From the NCBI RefSeq assembly GCF_050943825.1, contig NZ_JBMNPX010000005.1:136656-200655 (forward strand): 64,000 nucleotides of DNA. The letters are read 5' to 3'. Below, piece after piece: positions 23,814 to 32,378 of this stretch. The DNA is from Pseudoflavonifractor sp050943825. GTDB lineage: Bacteria > Bacillota > Clostridia > Oscillospirales > Oscillospiraceae. The notes under the pieces were generated by a model. The model was not told where the DNA came from. It saw nothing but the letters and a program-made list of their open reading frames with translations, and did not search any database. Position numbers and translations under genes: made by a program. Numbering within the stretch: the first letter of the stretch is position 1; every line of letters begins with the position of its first letter.

Positions 23814-24413
23814 TCACTCCGCCACACCGGGCAGGGTCTTGCGCCAGTCGGGTCCCAGGTTGCCCTCCTTCCAGTGCTTGCGGCACAGGCCGATATACTG
23901 GTCGTTGGCACCCAGCACCACCTGCTCACCCTCCTTGAGGACGTGGCCCTGGGCATCGAAGCGGGCGTTGCAGGTGGCCTTCTTGCCGCACCAGCAGATG
24001 GTCTTGATCTCCTCGATGATGTCGGCGCAGGAGAGCAGCTCCTGGGAGCCGGGGAACAGGTCCCCCCGGAAGTCGGAGCGCAGGCCGTAGCAGATCACAG
24101 GCAGATTCAGGTCGTCCACCAGGTAGGTCAGGTACTGTACCTCCTCCTTGCTGAGGAACTGGGCTTCGTCCACGATGACGCAGGCGTAGGGCTTCAGTTC
24201 CTCGGGGGACATGGCCCGCAAATCGGAAAAGTAGATGCAGGGGTTGCTCAGCCCAGCCCGGGAGGCCACAAAACGGGCACCGTCCCGCTGGTCAATGGCG
24301 GGCTTCACCAGCAGGGCCTCCTGGCCCCGCTCCTCGTAATTGTAGCGCACCATCAGGGCGTTAGCCGTCTTGCTGGAGCCCATGACCCCGTATCGGAAAT
24401 AGAGCTTTGCCAT
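23814..24413 (-). CDS. tdk: Thymidine kinase (type II)
   Basis: 199 residues, usual for the bacterial enzyme. It phosphorylates thymidine for salvage. Visible: P-loop GVMGSSKTANAL, Walker B IVDEAQFLS, and the zinc cysteines CWCGKKATCNARF with a late LCRKHW. The P-loop reads MGSSKT instead of the common MFSGKT. GAGGAGA precedes the ATG. Confidence 0.95.
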   Translation of the reverse strand: MAKLYFRYGVMGSSKTANALMVRYNYEERGQEALLVKPAIDQRDGARFVASRAGLSNPCIYFSDLRAMSPEELKPYACVIVDEAQFLSKEEVQYLTYLVDDLNLPVICYGLRSDFRGDLFPGSQELLSCADIIEEIKTICWCGKKATCNARFDAQGHVLKEGEQVVLGANDQYIGLCRKHWKEGNLGPDWRKTLPGVAE

Positions 24414-24448
24414 CCGTCTCTCCTCTTTCTCTCTCAATTGAACCCATA

Positions 24449-25813
24449 TTACATGAGCTTTTTCACCGTATTCAGGTTTTTGTCCCCGTAGGGGGCGTAC
24501 CGCATGGGCAGGTCCAGGGCGCCCCGGCGCACCACTGTGCGGTAGTGGGTGAAGGTGTCGAAGCCGGTCCTGCCGTGGCAGGCACCCATGCCGCTGTTGC
24601 CCACGCCGCCGAAGGGCACGTGGGGATTGGCCAGGTGGATCACCGTGTCGTTGACGCACACGCCGCCCGAGGGCAGGGCGGAGACGATGCGCTTCTCCAG
24701 CGCCCTGTCCCCCGTAAAGATATAGAGCGCCAGGGGGCGGGCCTTCTTCTGCTGCCGGGCGATGAGGTCGTCCAGGCTGTCGTAGGTAAGCACGGGCAGC
24801 ACTGGGCCAAAGATCTCCTCCTGCATCACTGCGTCGCTTTCCGCCACGTCCACCAGCACCGTGGGCTCAATGCGCCGGGCAGCCGGGTCAGTGCGGCCGC
24901 CCACGGCGGTCTTTCCGCTCCCCATCAGACCGGCAACCCGGTTGAAGTGTTTTTCGTTGATGATTTTGGGCAGGTCGGGTCCGGTCAGAGGGTCAGCGCC
25001 GTAGAGCTGATGGATCTGTCCGGCCAGCTCCTTCACAAAGGTGTCCCGCAGGTTTTGGGGAATATACACGTGGTCGGGAGCCACGCAGGTCTGGCCCGCG
25101 TTGAGGAACTTGCCCCAGGCGATGCGCCGGGCGGCCAGGGGGATGTTGGCGTCGGGGGCGATGATCACCGGGGACTTGCCGCCCAGCTCCAGGGTGACGG
25201 GGGTCAGGTGCTGTGCCGCCGCGGCCATCACCGTCTTGCCCACGGCAGGGGAACCGGTAAAGAAGATATAGTCAAAGTCCTGCTCCAGCAGGGCGGCGTT
25301 CTCTGCCCTGCCGCCCTGGACCACGGACACATATTCAGGCGGGAAAATGTCCCCCAGCAGCTCCGCCACCACCCGGGCCACATTGGGCGCGTAGGCCGAC
25401 GGCTTCACCACGGCGCAGTTGCCCGCTGCCAGGGCGGAGACAAGGGGCACCAGGGTGAGCTGCACCGGGTAGTTCCAGGGGGACATGATGAGGACGATGC
25501 CGTAGGGCTGGGGCACCACTCGGCTGCTGGCCGGGAACAGGGGCATGGCCGAGGGCCGCCGTTTGACTGCTGCCCACTTCTTCAAGTGTTTGCGAGCAAA
25601 GCGCAGCTCCCCCAGGGTCATGCCGATCTCGCTGAGCCAGGACTCATAGGCCGCCTTGCCCAGGTCGGCCTTCAGGGCGGCGCACAATGCCTCCTCCCGC
25701 TCCTCCAGGGCCTGTTCCAGCTTTTTCAGCTGAGTCAGCCGCCACTCCACGCTGCGGGTGGCTCCGGTATTCCAAAATGCCCGCTGCCGGGACACCATGG
25801 CCTCAAATTCCAT
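24449..25813 (-). CDS. Aldehyde dehydrogenase (NAD(P)+)
   Basis: 454 residues, of the ALDH3-like short type. Oxidises aldehydes to acids. Motifs: IMSPWNYPVQLTLVPLV, VVKPS, FFTGSPAVGKTVM, the general-base region TLELGGKSP, and the catalytic Cys in NAGQTCVAPDHV. The end of mutY overlaps its start by 11 bases; AGGAGG precedes the ATG. Physiological substrate not evident. Confidence 0.94.
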   Translation of the reverse strand: MEFEAMVSRQRAFWNTGATRSVEWRLTQLKKLEQALEEREEALCAALKADLGKAAYESWLSEIGMTLGELRFARKHLKKWAAVKRRPSAMPLFPASSRVVPQPYGIVLIMSPWNYPVQLTLVPLVSALAAGNCAVVKPSAYAPNVARVVAELLGDIFPPEYVSVVQGGRAENAALLEQDFDYIFFTGSPAVGKTVMAAAAQHLTPVTLELGGKSPVIIAPDANIPLAARRIAWGKFLNAGQTCVAPDHVYIPQNLRDTFVKELAGQIHQLYGADPLTGPDLPKIINEKHFNRVAGLMGSGKTAVGGRTDPAARRIEPTVLVDVAESDAVMQEEIFGPVLPVLTYDSLDDLIARQQKKARPLALYIFTGDRALEKRIVSALPSGGVCVNDTVIHLANPHVPFGGVGNSGMGACHGRTGFDTFTHYRTVVRRGALDLPMRYAPYGDKNLNTVKKLM

Positions 25814-26879
25814 CCATTACCTCCTGTGTATTGTCCGCTCCGGCCAGTCCCTCCTCCACCAGGGGCGTGAAGGACTGGAAGGCGTTGGGCACAGCGTAAA
25901 TCTGCCGCAGGGCGGGGCCGTCGGCCCACACCCAGCCCTCGGGCAGCTCCTCCGTCTCCGCCTGTACCAGCCGGGCGGTCATGTGCCATTCAATGTGGGT
26001 GAAGATGTGCTTCCCCGCGCCGCCCCACCGCTGAGACGCCGGGACGATGCCCCACGATTCCAGTATGCCCGTTTTTTCCGCCGGTTCGTTGGGATATTCC
26101 CACAGCCCGGCCAGCAGGCCCTTCTCCGGCCTGCGGCGGAGGGCCACCCGGCCCTCATGGAAGATGAGGTACACCGTCCGCTCCTCCACCCGGCGGGCCT
26201 TCTTGGGGGCCTTGACGGGGAGGGAATTGATTTTGTCCTGAGCCAGGGCGGCGCAGAAGCCCGCCGCCGGGCACCTGTCGCACAGGGGCGCGCCGTTGGG
26301 CAGGCACACGGTTGCCCCCAGCTCCATCATGGCCTGGTTGAAGGCGCCCGGCATGGCGGTGGGGATGATCTCCTGCAGCGCCTGTCCCATCCGCTTCTTG
26401 GTGGCGGGGAGGGTAATGTCCCCCTCGTCCCCGGCAATACGGGCCACCACCCGGAGCACGTTGCCGTCCACCGCCGGGACCGGGATGCCGAAGGCGATGG
26501 AGGAGATAGCCCCTGCCGTGTACTCCCCCACTCCGGCCAGAGTGAGCAGCTCCTCATAGCTGGCGGGCAGGGCCCCGCCGTACCGCTCCATCACCTGCCC
26601 GGCCGCCTTTTTCAGGTTGCGGGCACGACTGTAATACCCCAGCCCCTGCCAGAGCTTCATCAGGGTATCGTCCTCCGCTGCCGCCAGGGCTGCCACGTCG
26701 GGCAGGGCCGCCATGAAGCGGCTGTAGTAGCTCATCACAGCGGCCACCCGGGTCTGCTGGAGCATAATCTCGCTGACCCAGACGTGATAGGGGGTGGGAT
26801 CGCTCCGCCAGGGCAGCACCCGGGCGTTCTCGTGGTACCAGGCCAGCAGGGGGATGGGCAGTTGTTCCAGTTCTCTCAA
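25803..26879 (-). CDS. mutY: A/G-specific adenine glycosylase
   Basis: 358 residues. Removes adenine mispaired with 8-oxoguanine. Motifs: VLPWRSDPTPYHVWVSEIML with QQTRV, the HhH LAGVGEYTAGAISSIAFG, the catalytic Asp in AVDGNVLRV, the [4Fe-4S] cysteines CLPNGAPLCDRCPAAGFC, and a C-terminal NUDIX-like domain (about 220-350). The start is a TTG at 26877-26879, five bases after GGAGGT. It opens the minus-strand run mutY, aldehyde dehydrogenase, tdk, PflX-like, MATE. Confidence 0.95.
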   Translation of the reverse strand: MRELEQLPIPLLAWYHENARVLPWRSDPTPYHVWVSEIMLQQTRVAAVMSYYSRFMAALPDVAALAAAEDDTLMKLWQGLGYYSRARNLKKAAGQVMERYGGALPASYEELLTLAGVGEYTAGAISSIAFGIPVPAVDGNVLRVVARIAGDEGDITLPATKKRMGQALQEIIPTAMPGAFNQAMMELGATVCLPNGAPLCDRCPAAGFCAALAQDKINSLPVKAPKKARRVEERTVYLIFHEGRVALRRRPEKGLLAGLWEYPNEPAEKTGILESWGIVPASQRWGGAGKHIFTHIEWHMTARLVQAETEELPEGWVWADGPALRQIYAVPNAFQSFTPLVEEGLAGADNTQEVMDGI

Positions 26880-27058
26880 GGGTGACCTCCGCAGATATAT
26901 TTTCTCTCAGAAAATGGGCGGACAAACCGCGTTGCGGCTTGTCCAGCAGACATTATATAATGAAGAAAAACTTTTTTCAACAGGCCAATCAAACCCATGC
27001 CCAAGTCCGTCTAATGGGTGAAAAGGAGCTCCAATTCAACTGAGAGGAGGGATCCCCT

Positions 27059-27529
27059 CTGGACGCCAACGAGTACGCCCACAAGGCACATGAATACCGC
27101 ACCGCCCTGTACCGCACGGCGCTGCTCTACCTCCACAGTCCGTCCATGGCCCTGGACGCGGTGGACGAGGCTGTGTACAAGGGTCTGACCGCCTGCCGCA
27201 AGCTGCGCCAGCCCCAGTTCTTCCACACCTGGCTGACCCGGATTCTCATCAACGTCTGCAACGACGAGCTGCGCCGCCGCGCCCGGGAGACCGGTATGGA
27301 CGAGCTGCCTGAGACGGCGGCCGAGGCCTTCGACAACCTGCCCCTGAAGGAGGCCATTGCCCGGCTGCCCAGGGACCTGCGGGCGGTGGTCATTCTGCGG
27401 TACTTCACCGGTCTGACCCTGGCCGAGACCGCCCAGGCTCTGGACATTCCCCAGGGCACGGTGGTCACCCGGCAGCGCCGGGCACTGGCCCTTTTGAAAC
27501 TGGAATTAAGCGACACCGAGGAGGTGTGA
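27059..27529 (+). CDS. ECF-type sigma factor, probable CTG start
   Basis: 156 residues if started at CTG 27059. Region 2 spans about 10-80 (EYRTALYRTALLYLHSPSMA, KLRQPQFFHTWLTRILIN), and region 4 about 100-150 (LPRDLRAVVILRYFTGLTLA, then ALDIPQGTVVTRQRRAL). The first ATG (27146) would remove the first helix of region 2. Between the in-frame stop at 27041 and that ATG no ATG, GTG or TTG exists, while CTG 27059 stands eight bases after AGGAGG. The next gene, two bases downstream, is its DUF4179 partner. Confidence 0.88.
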   Translation: MDANEYAHKAHEYRTALYRTALLYLHSPSMALDAVDEAVYKGLTACRKLRQPQFFHTWLTRILINVCNDELRRRARETGMDELPETAAEAFDNLPLKEAIARLPRDLRAVVILRYFTGLTLAETAQALDIPQGTVVTRQRRALALLKLELSDTEEV

Positions 27530-27531
27530 CC

Positions 27532-28917
27532 ATGAACCGAAATGAGGAATACAACGCCCTGCTCCGGGAGCTGGAGCAGGTTCCCCCTGCGCTGGACGGC
27601 ACGGTGGACCGGGCCAGAGCCAGGCTCCGCCGCAGGCGTGCCGGCCGCTGGTGCGGCATTCCGGCTGCCAGTCTGGCAGGCGTGGCCGCGGCCTTTGTGC
27701 TGCTGGTCAACTACTCCATGCCCTTTGCCCAGGCCTGTTCCACTGTCCCTGTGCTGCGGGAGCTGATGGCTGCCGTGGCCTTCTCCCCCAGCCTGAAGCT
27801 GGCGGTGGAACACAATTACGCCCAGTATATCGGCGAGGAACAAATACAAAACGGCGTCAAGCTGCGCCTGGAATACCTGATTCTGGACCAGGGCCAGCTC
27901 CGCTTCTTCCTGAAGGTGGACGGCCCCCATGGCCACTACATGGCCTCCGCCGACCTGGCTGACGGGGATGGCGTCCCTCTGGAGGGCTGTGCCATCTCCT
28001 CCTCCGCCTTTGACCCCGGCGAACTGACCGGGGCGGTGTCCGTCCACGTCTCGGACGATACCTTCCGCTTCCCCGAGGTGCTGCGACTCACCCTCCATCT
28101 GGAGGGCGAGGACGGCGGCGCCGTGGATGTTCCCAGACCCGCGCTGGGCGATGGAGAGGAGACCACTCCCGCCTATGAGGGGGATTTCTTCTTCGAGATT
28201 CCTCTGGACGCCTCCCACCTCAACGACGTGGTGTCCATCCCCATGGGGGACTGGGTGGAGGTGGACGGCCAGCTGCTCCGCTTCGCCCTGGACAGTTACC
28301 CCACTTACGGCCGCCTGACCGTGGAGGAGCACCCCGATAATACCGCCTCTTTGGCCGGTCTGGACTTCTATCTGGAAGATGAGACAGGCAACAAGTACGA
28401 GGACAATCCCTCCGGCTCGTTAAGCGCTCTGGGCAACGCCCACATGTGCGACACCACCTTCTTTGCAGATCCCGCCCACCTGACGCTCCACATCACCCGT
28501 CTGGAGTGGCTGGATCCGGACAGGGCGTGGGTGACGGTGGATCTGGAGCAGGGCGTGGCCCTGGATCCCCTGCCCGACGGCGTGGAGCTGGCGGTGAACC
28601 GGACAGAGGACTCCGTCACCGAGCTGGCCTTCCTGGCCCCGGAGCCGCCGGAGAGCGACGAGTATCACATGGTGAGCTATCAGGTGTGCGGCGGCAGCTA
28701 CCGCGCCCCCGGCGGCGAGACCTGCTATTTCAACACCCACAGCTCCCTGCATGTAGGTGAGCTGTGGTACGGCACGGACGCCGCGTTCACCGTGCCCGAG
28801 GGGTACTTCGTGGAGCTCTATCCGCTGGTGGGGTACGATGCGCCCACCGTGGAGCTCTCCCTCCACTTCACCCAGCGCAAGGACCTGGACACTCCCATCT
28901 CCGTAACCCTAAAATAG
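27532..28917 (+). CDS. DUF4179-type membrane protein, putative anti-sigma factor
   Basis: 461 residues: a cytoplasmic N-terminus (1-42, ELEQVPPALDGTVDRARARL), one membrane helix (about 43-62), then a DUF4179-type region (about 70-170: VAFSPSLKLAVEHNYAQYIG, LEYLILDQGQLRFFLKVDG) and a long beta-rich ectodomain. DUF4179 proteins regularly sit beside an ECF sigma gene and are treated as its anti-sigma factor. GAGGAGGTG lies seven bases before the ATG. The GTG that overlaps the sigma stop is the alternative start. Confidence 0.88.
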   Translation: MNRNEEYNALLRELEQVPPALDGTVDRARARLRRRRAGRWCGIPAASLAGVAAAFVLLVNYSMPFAQACSTVPVLRELMAAVAFSPSLKLAVEHNYAQYIGEEQIQNGVKLRLEYLILDQGQLRFFLKVDGPHGHYMASADLADGDGVPLEGCAISSSAFDPGELTGAVSVHVSDDTFRFPEVLRLTLHLEGEDGGAVDVPRPALGDGEETTPAYEGDFFFEIPLDASHLNDVVSIPMGDWVEVDGQLLRFALDSYPTYGRLTVEEHPDNTASLAGLDFYLEDETGNKYEDNPSGSLSALGNAHMCDTTFFADPAHLTLHITRLEWLDPDRAWVTVDLEQGVALDPLPDGVELAVNRTEDSVTELAFLAPEPPESDEYHMVSYQVCGGSYRAPGGETCYFNTHSSLHVGELWYGTDAAFTVPEGYFVELYPLVGYDAPTVELSLHFTQRKDLDTPISVTLK

Positions 28918-28922
28918 AACGC

Positions 28923-28970
28923 AAAAAATCCCGCCGGGCGTGGAGTTTTCCACACCCGGCGGGATTTTTG
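28923..28970. terminator. Bidirectional terminator
   Basis: Stem AAATCCCGCCGGGYGTGGA and its complement around GTTT, with A run before and T run after. It lies between the DUF4179 gene and the convergent gene at 28981. Confidence 0.88.
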
Positions 28971-28980
28971 TGGACAAAAT

Positions 28981-29361
28981 TTACTTGTGCAGCTTTTCCA
29001 GCAGCTCCACTGCCTCACGGACCATGCGGTCGCAGTGGGGCTTGCGGGCCTCTCCCCGCTTGGCGGCCTCGGCGAGAAGCTGGGCGCAGTCCAGACAGCC
29101 GTTCTTCTCCTTGAAGGCGTCGGTCAGCTCCTTGGCGGCGGCAGAGTCCTTGCCGGTCATGCCCAGCACCATCAGCGCGCCGGTAACGGCGCCGCAGGTG
29201 GCGCCCCGGCGCATGCCGGAGCCAAAGTTGCTGCCCAGGGCGTTGGCCGCCTCGGGGCTCAGGCCGCACTCCTGTGCAAAGGGGATGAGCACCGACTGGC
29301 AGCAGTTGTAGTGTACCGTAGTGTCTGCCCGAAGGGCGTTTACATGTTCCTGTTTCGTCAT
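28981..29361 (-). CDS. C_GCAxxG_C_C family protein
   Basis: 126 residues. The conserved cysteine pattern of this redox-type family is present: NCCQSVL (about 19-25), GMRRGATCGAVTGALM (about 49-64), NGCLDCAQL and PHCDRM. Members are thought to bind a metal or an Fe-S cluster, and some sit beside transporters or electron-transfer proteins; the function is not established. It follows a GNAT gene and recG on the same strand. Confidence 0.9.
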   Translation of the reverse strand: MTKQEHVNALRADTTVHYNCCQSVLIPFAQECGLSPEAANALGSNFGSGMRRGATCGAVTGALMVLGMTGKDSAAAKELTDAFKEKNGCLDCAQLLAEAAKRGEARKPHCDRMVREAVELLEKLHK

Positions 29362-29387
29362 TGGTTTTTCCTCGTTTTCTCTCTGGT

Positions 29388-29837
29388 TTACTCCGCATCC
29401 AGCACCATCTGGTTGTACTGCAGGAAACGAAAGCCCAGCCGCTCATAGAGCCGTGCGGCATTTGCGTTGGCCGGGGTGACCTCCAGCCGGAAGCGGCGGC
29501 ATTCGGGGTGGGCCGCCATCACCTGGTTGAACACCTGACTGCCGTAGCCCTTGCCCCGGCAGCTGTCCTTGAGGTACAGCTCATCGAAAATGAGCACCTT
29601 TCCGCCCACCTCAGAGGCGTAGTTCCAGGACAGGTAGCAGTATCCCACCGGCTCGCCGTCCTCCAGCAGCAGCAGGCCCTCAATCAGGGGCTGCGCCGGG
29701 TCTGCCGCGTCCCGGAAGGCCTGCTCCAGGGTGGAAAAGTCCACCTCATGCTCCACGGCCGGGCTGTGGTAGAAGTCTGTCACCATGCCCATGACCGCGT
29801 CCCGGTCTCCGGACACCATGGGTCTCATTGTAAGCAT
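29388..29837 (-). CDS. GNAT-family N-acetyltransferase
   Basis: 149 residues. The acetyl-CoA-binding motif A is visible as LYLKDSCRGKGYGSQVFNQV (about 88-107), and the C-terminal motif is ANAARLYERLGF. The substrate is unknown. Start ATG at 29835-29837 with GGAAAGGAAG six bases upstream; an ATG at 29853-29855 has no ribosome site. It lies 26 bases after recG. Confidence 0.9.
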   Translation of the reverse strand: MLTMRPMVSGDRDAVMGMVTDFYHSPAVEHEVDFSTLEQAFRDAADPAQPLIEGLLLLEDGEPVGYCYLSWNYASEVGGKVLIFDELYLKDSCRGKGYGSQVFNQVMAAHPECRRFRLEVTPANANAARLYERLGFRFLQYNQMVLDAE

Positions 29838-29863
29838 CTTATTCTTCCTTTCCATTATATATA

Positions 29864-31948
29864 TTAATTGAAAATATCCGGGTTGTCGCTGAACATCCGC
29901 TTCACCCGCTCCAGCAGGGGGCGGTGCTTCCGCTTCTCCAGCCCCGGGTCGGCCTCCAACAGGTCACGGGCGGCCTGCTGGGCCTCCTTGAGCAGCCGCA
30001 CATCTCCCGCCAGGTCCGCAATGTGGAGCTGGGGCAGGCCGTGCTGCCGGGAGCCGAAGAAGTCGCCGGGACCCCGGAGCTTCAGGTCTTCCTCGGCAAT
30101 TTTAAAGCCGTCGGTGGTGGAGGCCAGCACCTTCAGCCGTGCCCGGCTGTCCTGGCTGTGGGTGGCGGTCATGAGCACGCAGTAGGACTTGTGCTTGCCG
30201 CGGCCCACCCGGCCCCGGAGCTGGTGGAGCTGGCTCAGACCGAAGCGCTCCGCATTCTCCACAATCATCAGCGCCGCGTTGGGTACGTCCACGCCCACCT
30301 CAATGACGGTGGTAGACACCAGCACGTCAATGTCACCGGCGGAAAAGGCGGACATGACCGCGTCCTTGTCCCTGGGCTTCATCTTGCCGTGGACAAAGGC
30401 CACCCGCAAGTCGGGAAACACCTGGGTTTTCAGGGTCTCGGCATAGGTGGTCACCGCCTTCAGGTCAGCCAAACCGCCGAAAGCGCCCTCTCCGTCCGGG
30501 TTTTCCTCCACAGCGGGGCAGACGATATAGGCCTGTCGGCCCTCAGCCACCAGCTTGCGCACAAAGCCGTACATCCTCTGCCGCTTGTCCTCCCCCACCA
30601 CAAAGGTCTCCACCGGCGTGCGGCCGGGGGGCAGTTCGTCGATGACCGACACATCCAGGTCACCGTACACGATGAGGGCCAGGGTGCGGGGAATGGGGGT
30701 GGCGGACATGACCAGCACATGGGGACGCACTCCCCTGTCTGCCTTGGCCGCCAGGGCCGCACGCTGGGCCACGCCGAAGCGGTGCTGCTCGTCGGTGATG
30801 ACCAGCCCCAGCTTTTGAAATTCCACGCCCTCGCTCAACAGGGCGTGGGTGCCCACCATCAGGTCCACCTCGCCCTCCGCCAGGGCCGCTTTTGCCTTCC
30901 GCTTTTCAGCGGCCTTCATGCTGCCGGTGAGCAGCCCCACCCGCATTCCGGCGGGGGACAGCAGGGCGGACAGGGAGCGGAAATGCTGCTCGGCCAGGAT
31001 CTCGGTGGGGGCCATCATGGCGCTCTGCCAGCCGCTCTGCCAGGCCAGCCAGGCACAGGCGGCGGCCACCGCCGTCTTGCCTGAGCCCACGTCGCCCTGG
31101 ACCAGCCGGTTCATGGGCCGGCCCGAGGCCATGTCCGCCGCCGCCTCGTCCACGGTACGGCGCTGGGCGCCGGTGAAGGAGAAGGGCAGCAGGGACAAAA
31201 ACGGCGCCAAATCCCGCCTCTCCACCCCCGGACCGGCGCCCCGGTCCCGTCCCGTGCGCAGCAGGGACATACCGCAGGAGAGGAGGAAAAACTCCTCAAA
31301 AATCAGCCGCCGCCGTGCAATCTCCAGCGCCTCCCAGCTCTCGGGGAAGTGGATGTTCCGGCAGGAGAACTCCACCTGGGCCAGGCTGTGGGCCAGGCGC
31401 ACCTCCTCGGGCAGCAGCTCGGGCACCTGCCCGGCGCACTCGTCCACGCACCGCCGGGCCAGCCCGGCCAGCAGGTTGTTGGAGATGCCCGCCGTCAGGG
31501 GGTAGACCGGCATGATGCAGCCGGTGAACCGGGCAGCGCCCTCCCGCTCGAACACCGGGTTGGTCATCTGCCGCCCCCTGCCCTGCCGCTCCACTTTACC
31601 ATAGAAAATGTAGCTCTCCCCCAGGCGCAGGGCGTCCCGCACGTAGGCCTGGTTGAAAAAGGTGACGGTCATCACCGACTTGTCATCGGCTACCTTCACC
31701 TTCACCAGCTCCAGGCCCTTGCGGATATAGGACACCCGGGGCGTCTCCGCCACAAACGCCTCCACGCACACCGGCTGTTCCTCCGGTGCGCCGTCAATGG
31801 TGGAAATTTTGCTCCGATCCTCGTAGCTGCGGGGATAGTACCCCAGCAGCTGCTCCACAGTGCCCAGGCCCAGCTTGGCCAGCTTGGCAGCCCTGGCGTC
31901 ACCAATCCCCGGCAGCTCTTTCAGGCCGCTCTCCAGTGTCAGTGCCAC
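29864..31948 (-). CDS. recG: ATP-dependent DNA helicase RecG
   Basis: 694 residues, normal length. Rescues stalled forks and processes Holliday junctions. The wedge/OB domain fills the N-terminal third (LKELPGIGDARAAKLAKLGL, then a PRSYEDRS motif). The helicase motifs follow: GDVGSGKTAVA (Walker A), ITDEQHRFGV (DExH variant DEQH), MSATPIPRTLA, and QLRGRVGRGKHKSYC (motif VI). The start is a GTG at 31946-31948 with AAAGGGGGG upstream. Confidence 0.96.
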   Translation of the reverse strand: MALTLESGLKELPGIGDARAAKLAKLGLGTVEQLLGYYPRSYEDRSKISTIDGAPEEQPVCVEAFVAETPRVSYIRKGLELVKVKVADDKSVMTVTFFNQAYVRDALRLGESYIFYGKVERQGRGRQMTNPVFEREGAARFTGCIMPVYPLTAGISNNLLAGLARRCVDECAGQVPELLPEEVRLAHSLAQVEFSCRNIHFPESWEALEIARRRLIFEEFFLLSCGMSLLRTGRDRGAGPGVERRDLAPFLSLLPFSFTGAQRRTVDEAAADMASGRPMNRLVQGDVGSGKTAVAAACAWLAWQSGWQSAMMAPTEILAEQHFRSLSALLSPAGMRVGLLTGSMKAAEKRKAKAALAEGEVDLMVGTHALLSEGVEFQKLGLVITDEQHRFGVAQRAALAAKADRGVRPHVLVMSATPIPRTLALIVYGDLDVSVIDELPPGRTPVETFVVGEDKRQRMYGFVRKLVAEGRQAYIVCPAVEENPDGEGAFGGLADLKAVTTYAETLKTQVFPDLRVAFVHGKMKPRDKDAVMSAFSAGDIDVLVSTTVIEVGVDVPNAALMIVENAERFGLSQLHQLRGRVGRGKHKSYCVLMTATHSQDSRARLKVLASTTDGFKIAEEDLKLRGPGDFFGSRQHGLPQLHIADLAGDVRLLKEAQQAARDLLEADPGLEKRKHRPLLERVKRMFSDNPDIFN

Positions 31949-32035
31949 GGTACGCCCCCCTTTCGCAGTCTTTGTGGCCTAGTCTACCATAAAACCGGCG
32001 GGCAAACAAGCACTCCCTGTCGCCCGGTGTTAAGA

Positions 32036-32245
32036 ACCAACTTAACCTTTTTTCCGCTCCTCTCCTTCCCCTTTCGCACCCACTTTTCCGCTTCCAGCCC
32101 TACTAAGTTCCTTCTTCTCTTTTTGTCATTTGTCCATTTCTATTTACAGTTTTTCTTAACTTATTTTGCAGAACCTTTTCCCTTTTCTTTCATTTTCCTC
32201 TTCTTTTTCTAATTCCTTTTGTATTTTTATCTCTTTTTTGCAGAG
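32036..32245. other. Polypyrimidine (T/C) tract upstream of pyc
   Basis: About 210 bases of the plus strand are strikingly T- and C-rich, very different from the GC-rich surroundings. TTTTGCAGA occurs twice (near 32169 and 32236). No ORF, no terminator and no known RNA motif was recognised. The tract lies between divergent recG and pyc; its AT-rich end may help the pyc promoter as an UP element. The rest of 31949-32378 holds only the pyc promoter and leader. Confidence 0.6.
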
Positions 32246-32259
32246 TCCAATAAAATTTA

Positions 32260-32288
32260 TTGCAAAATCAGATTGCAGTCTGTATAAT
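32260..32288 (+). promoter_or_regulatory. pyc promoter
   Basis: TTGCAA (32260-32265), 17 bases, TATAAT (32283-32288). The leader to the coding start is about 85 bases. Confidence 0.7.
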
Positions 32289-32378
32289 GTACTTTAACAC
32301 ATCAGTTTGACCGGAAGCAGGACGGCTCCCGTCCCCTCCGGACCGCATCCGCCGCAGCGGGAAGAAAGGATGAATCAA

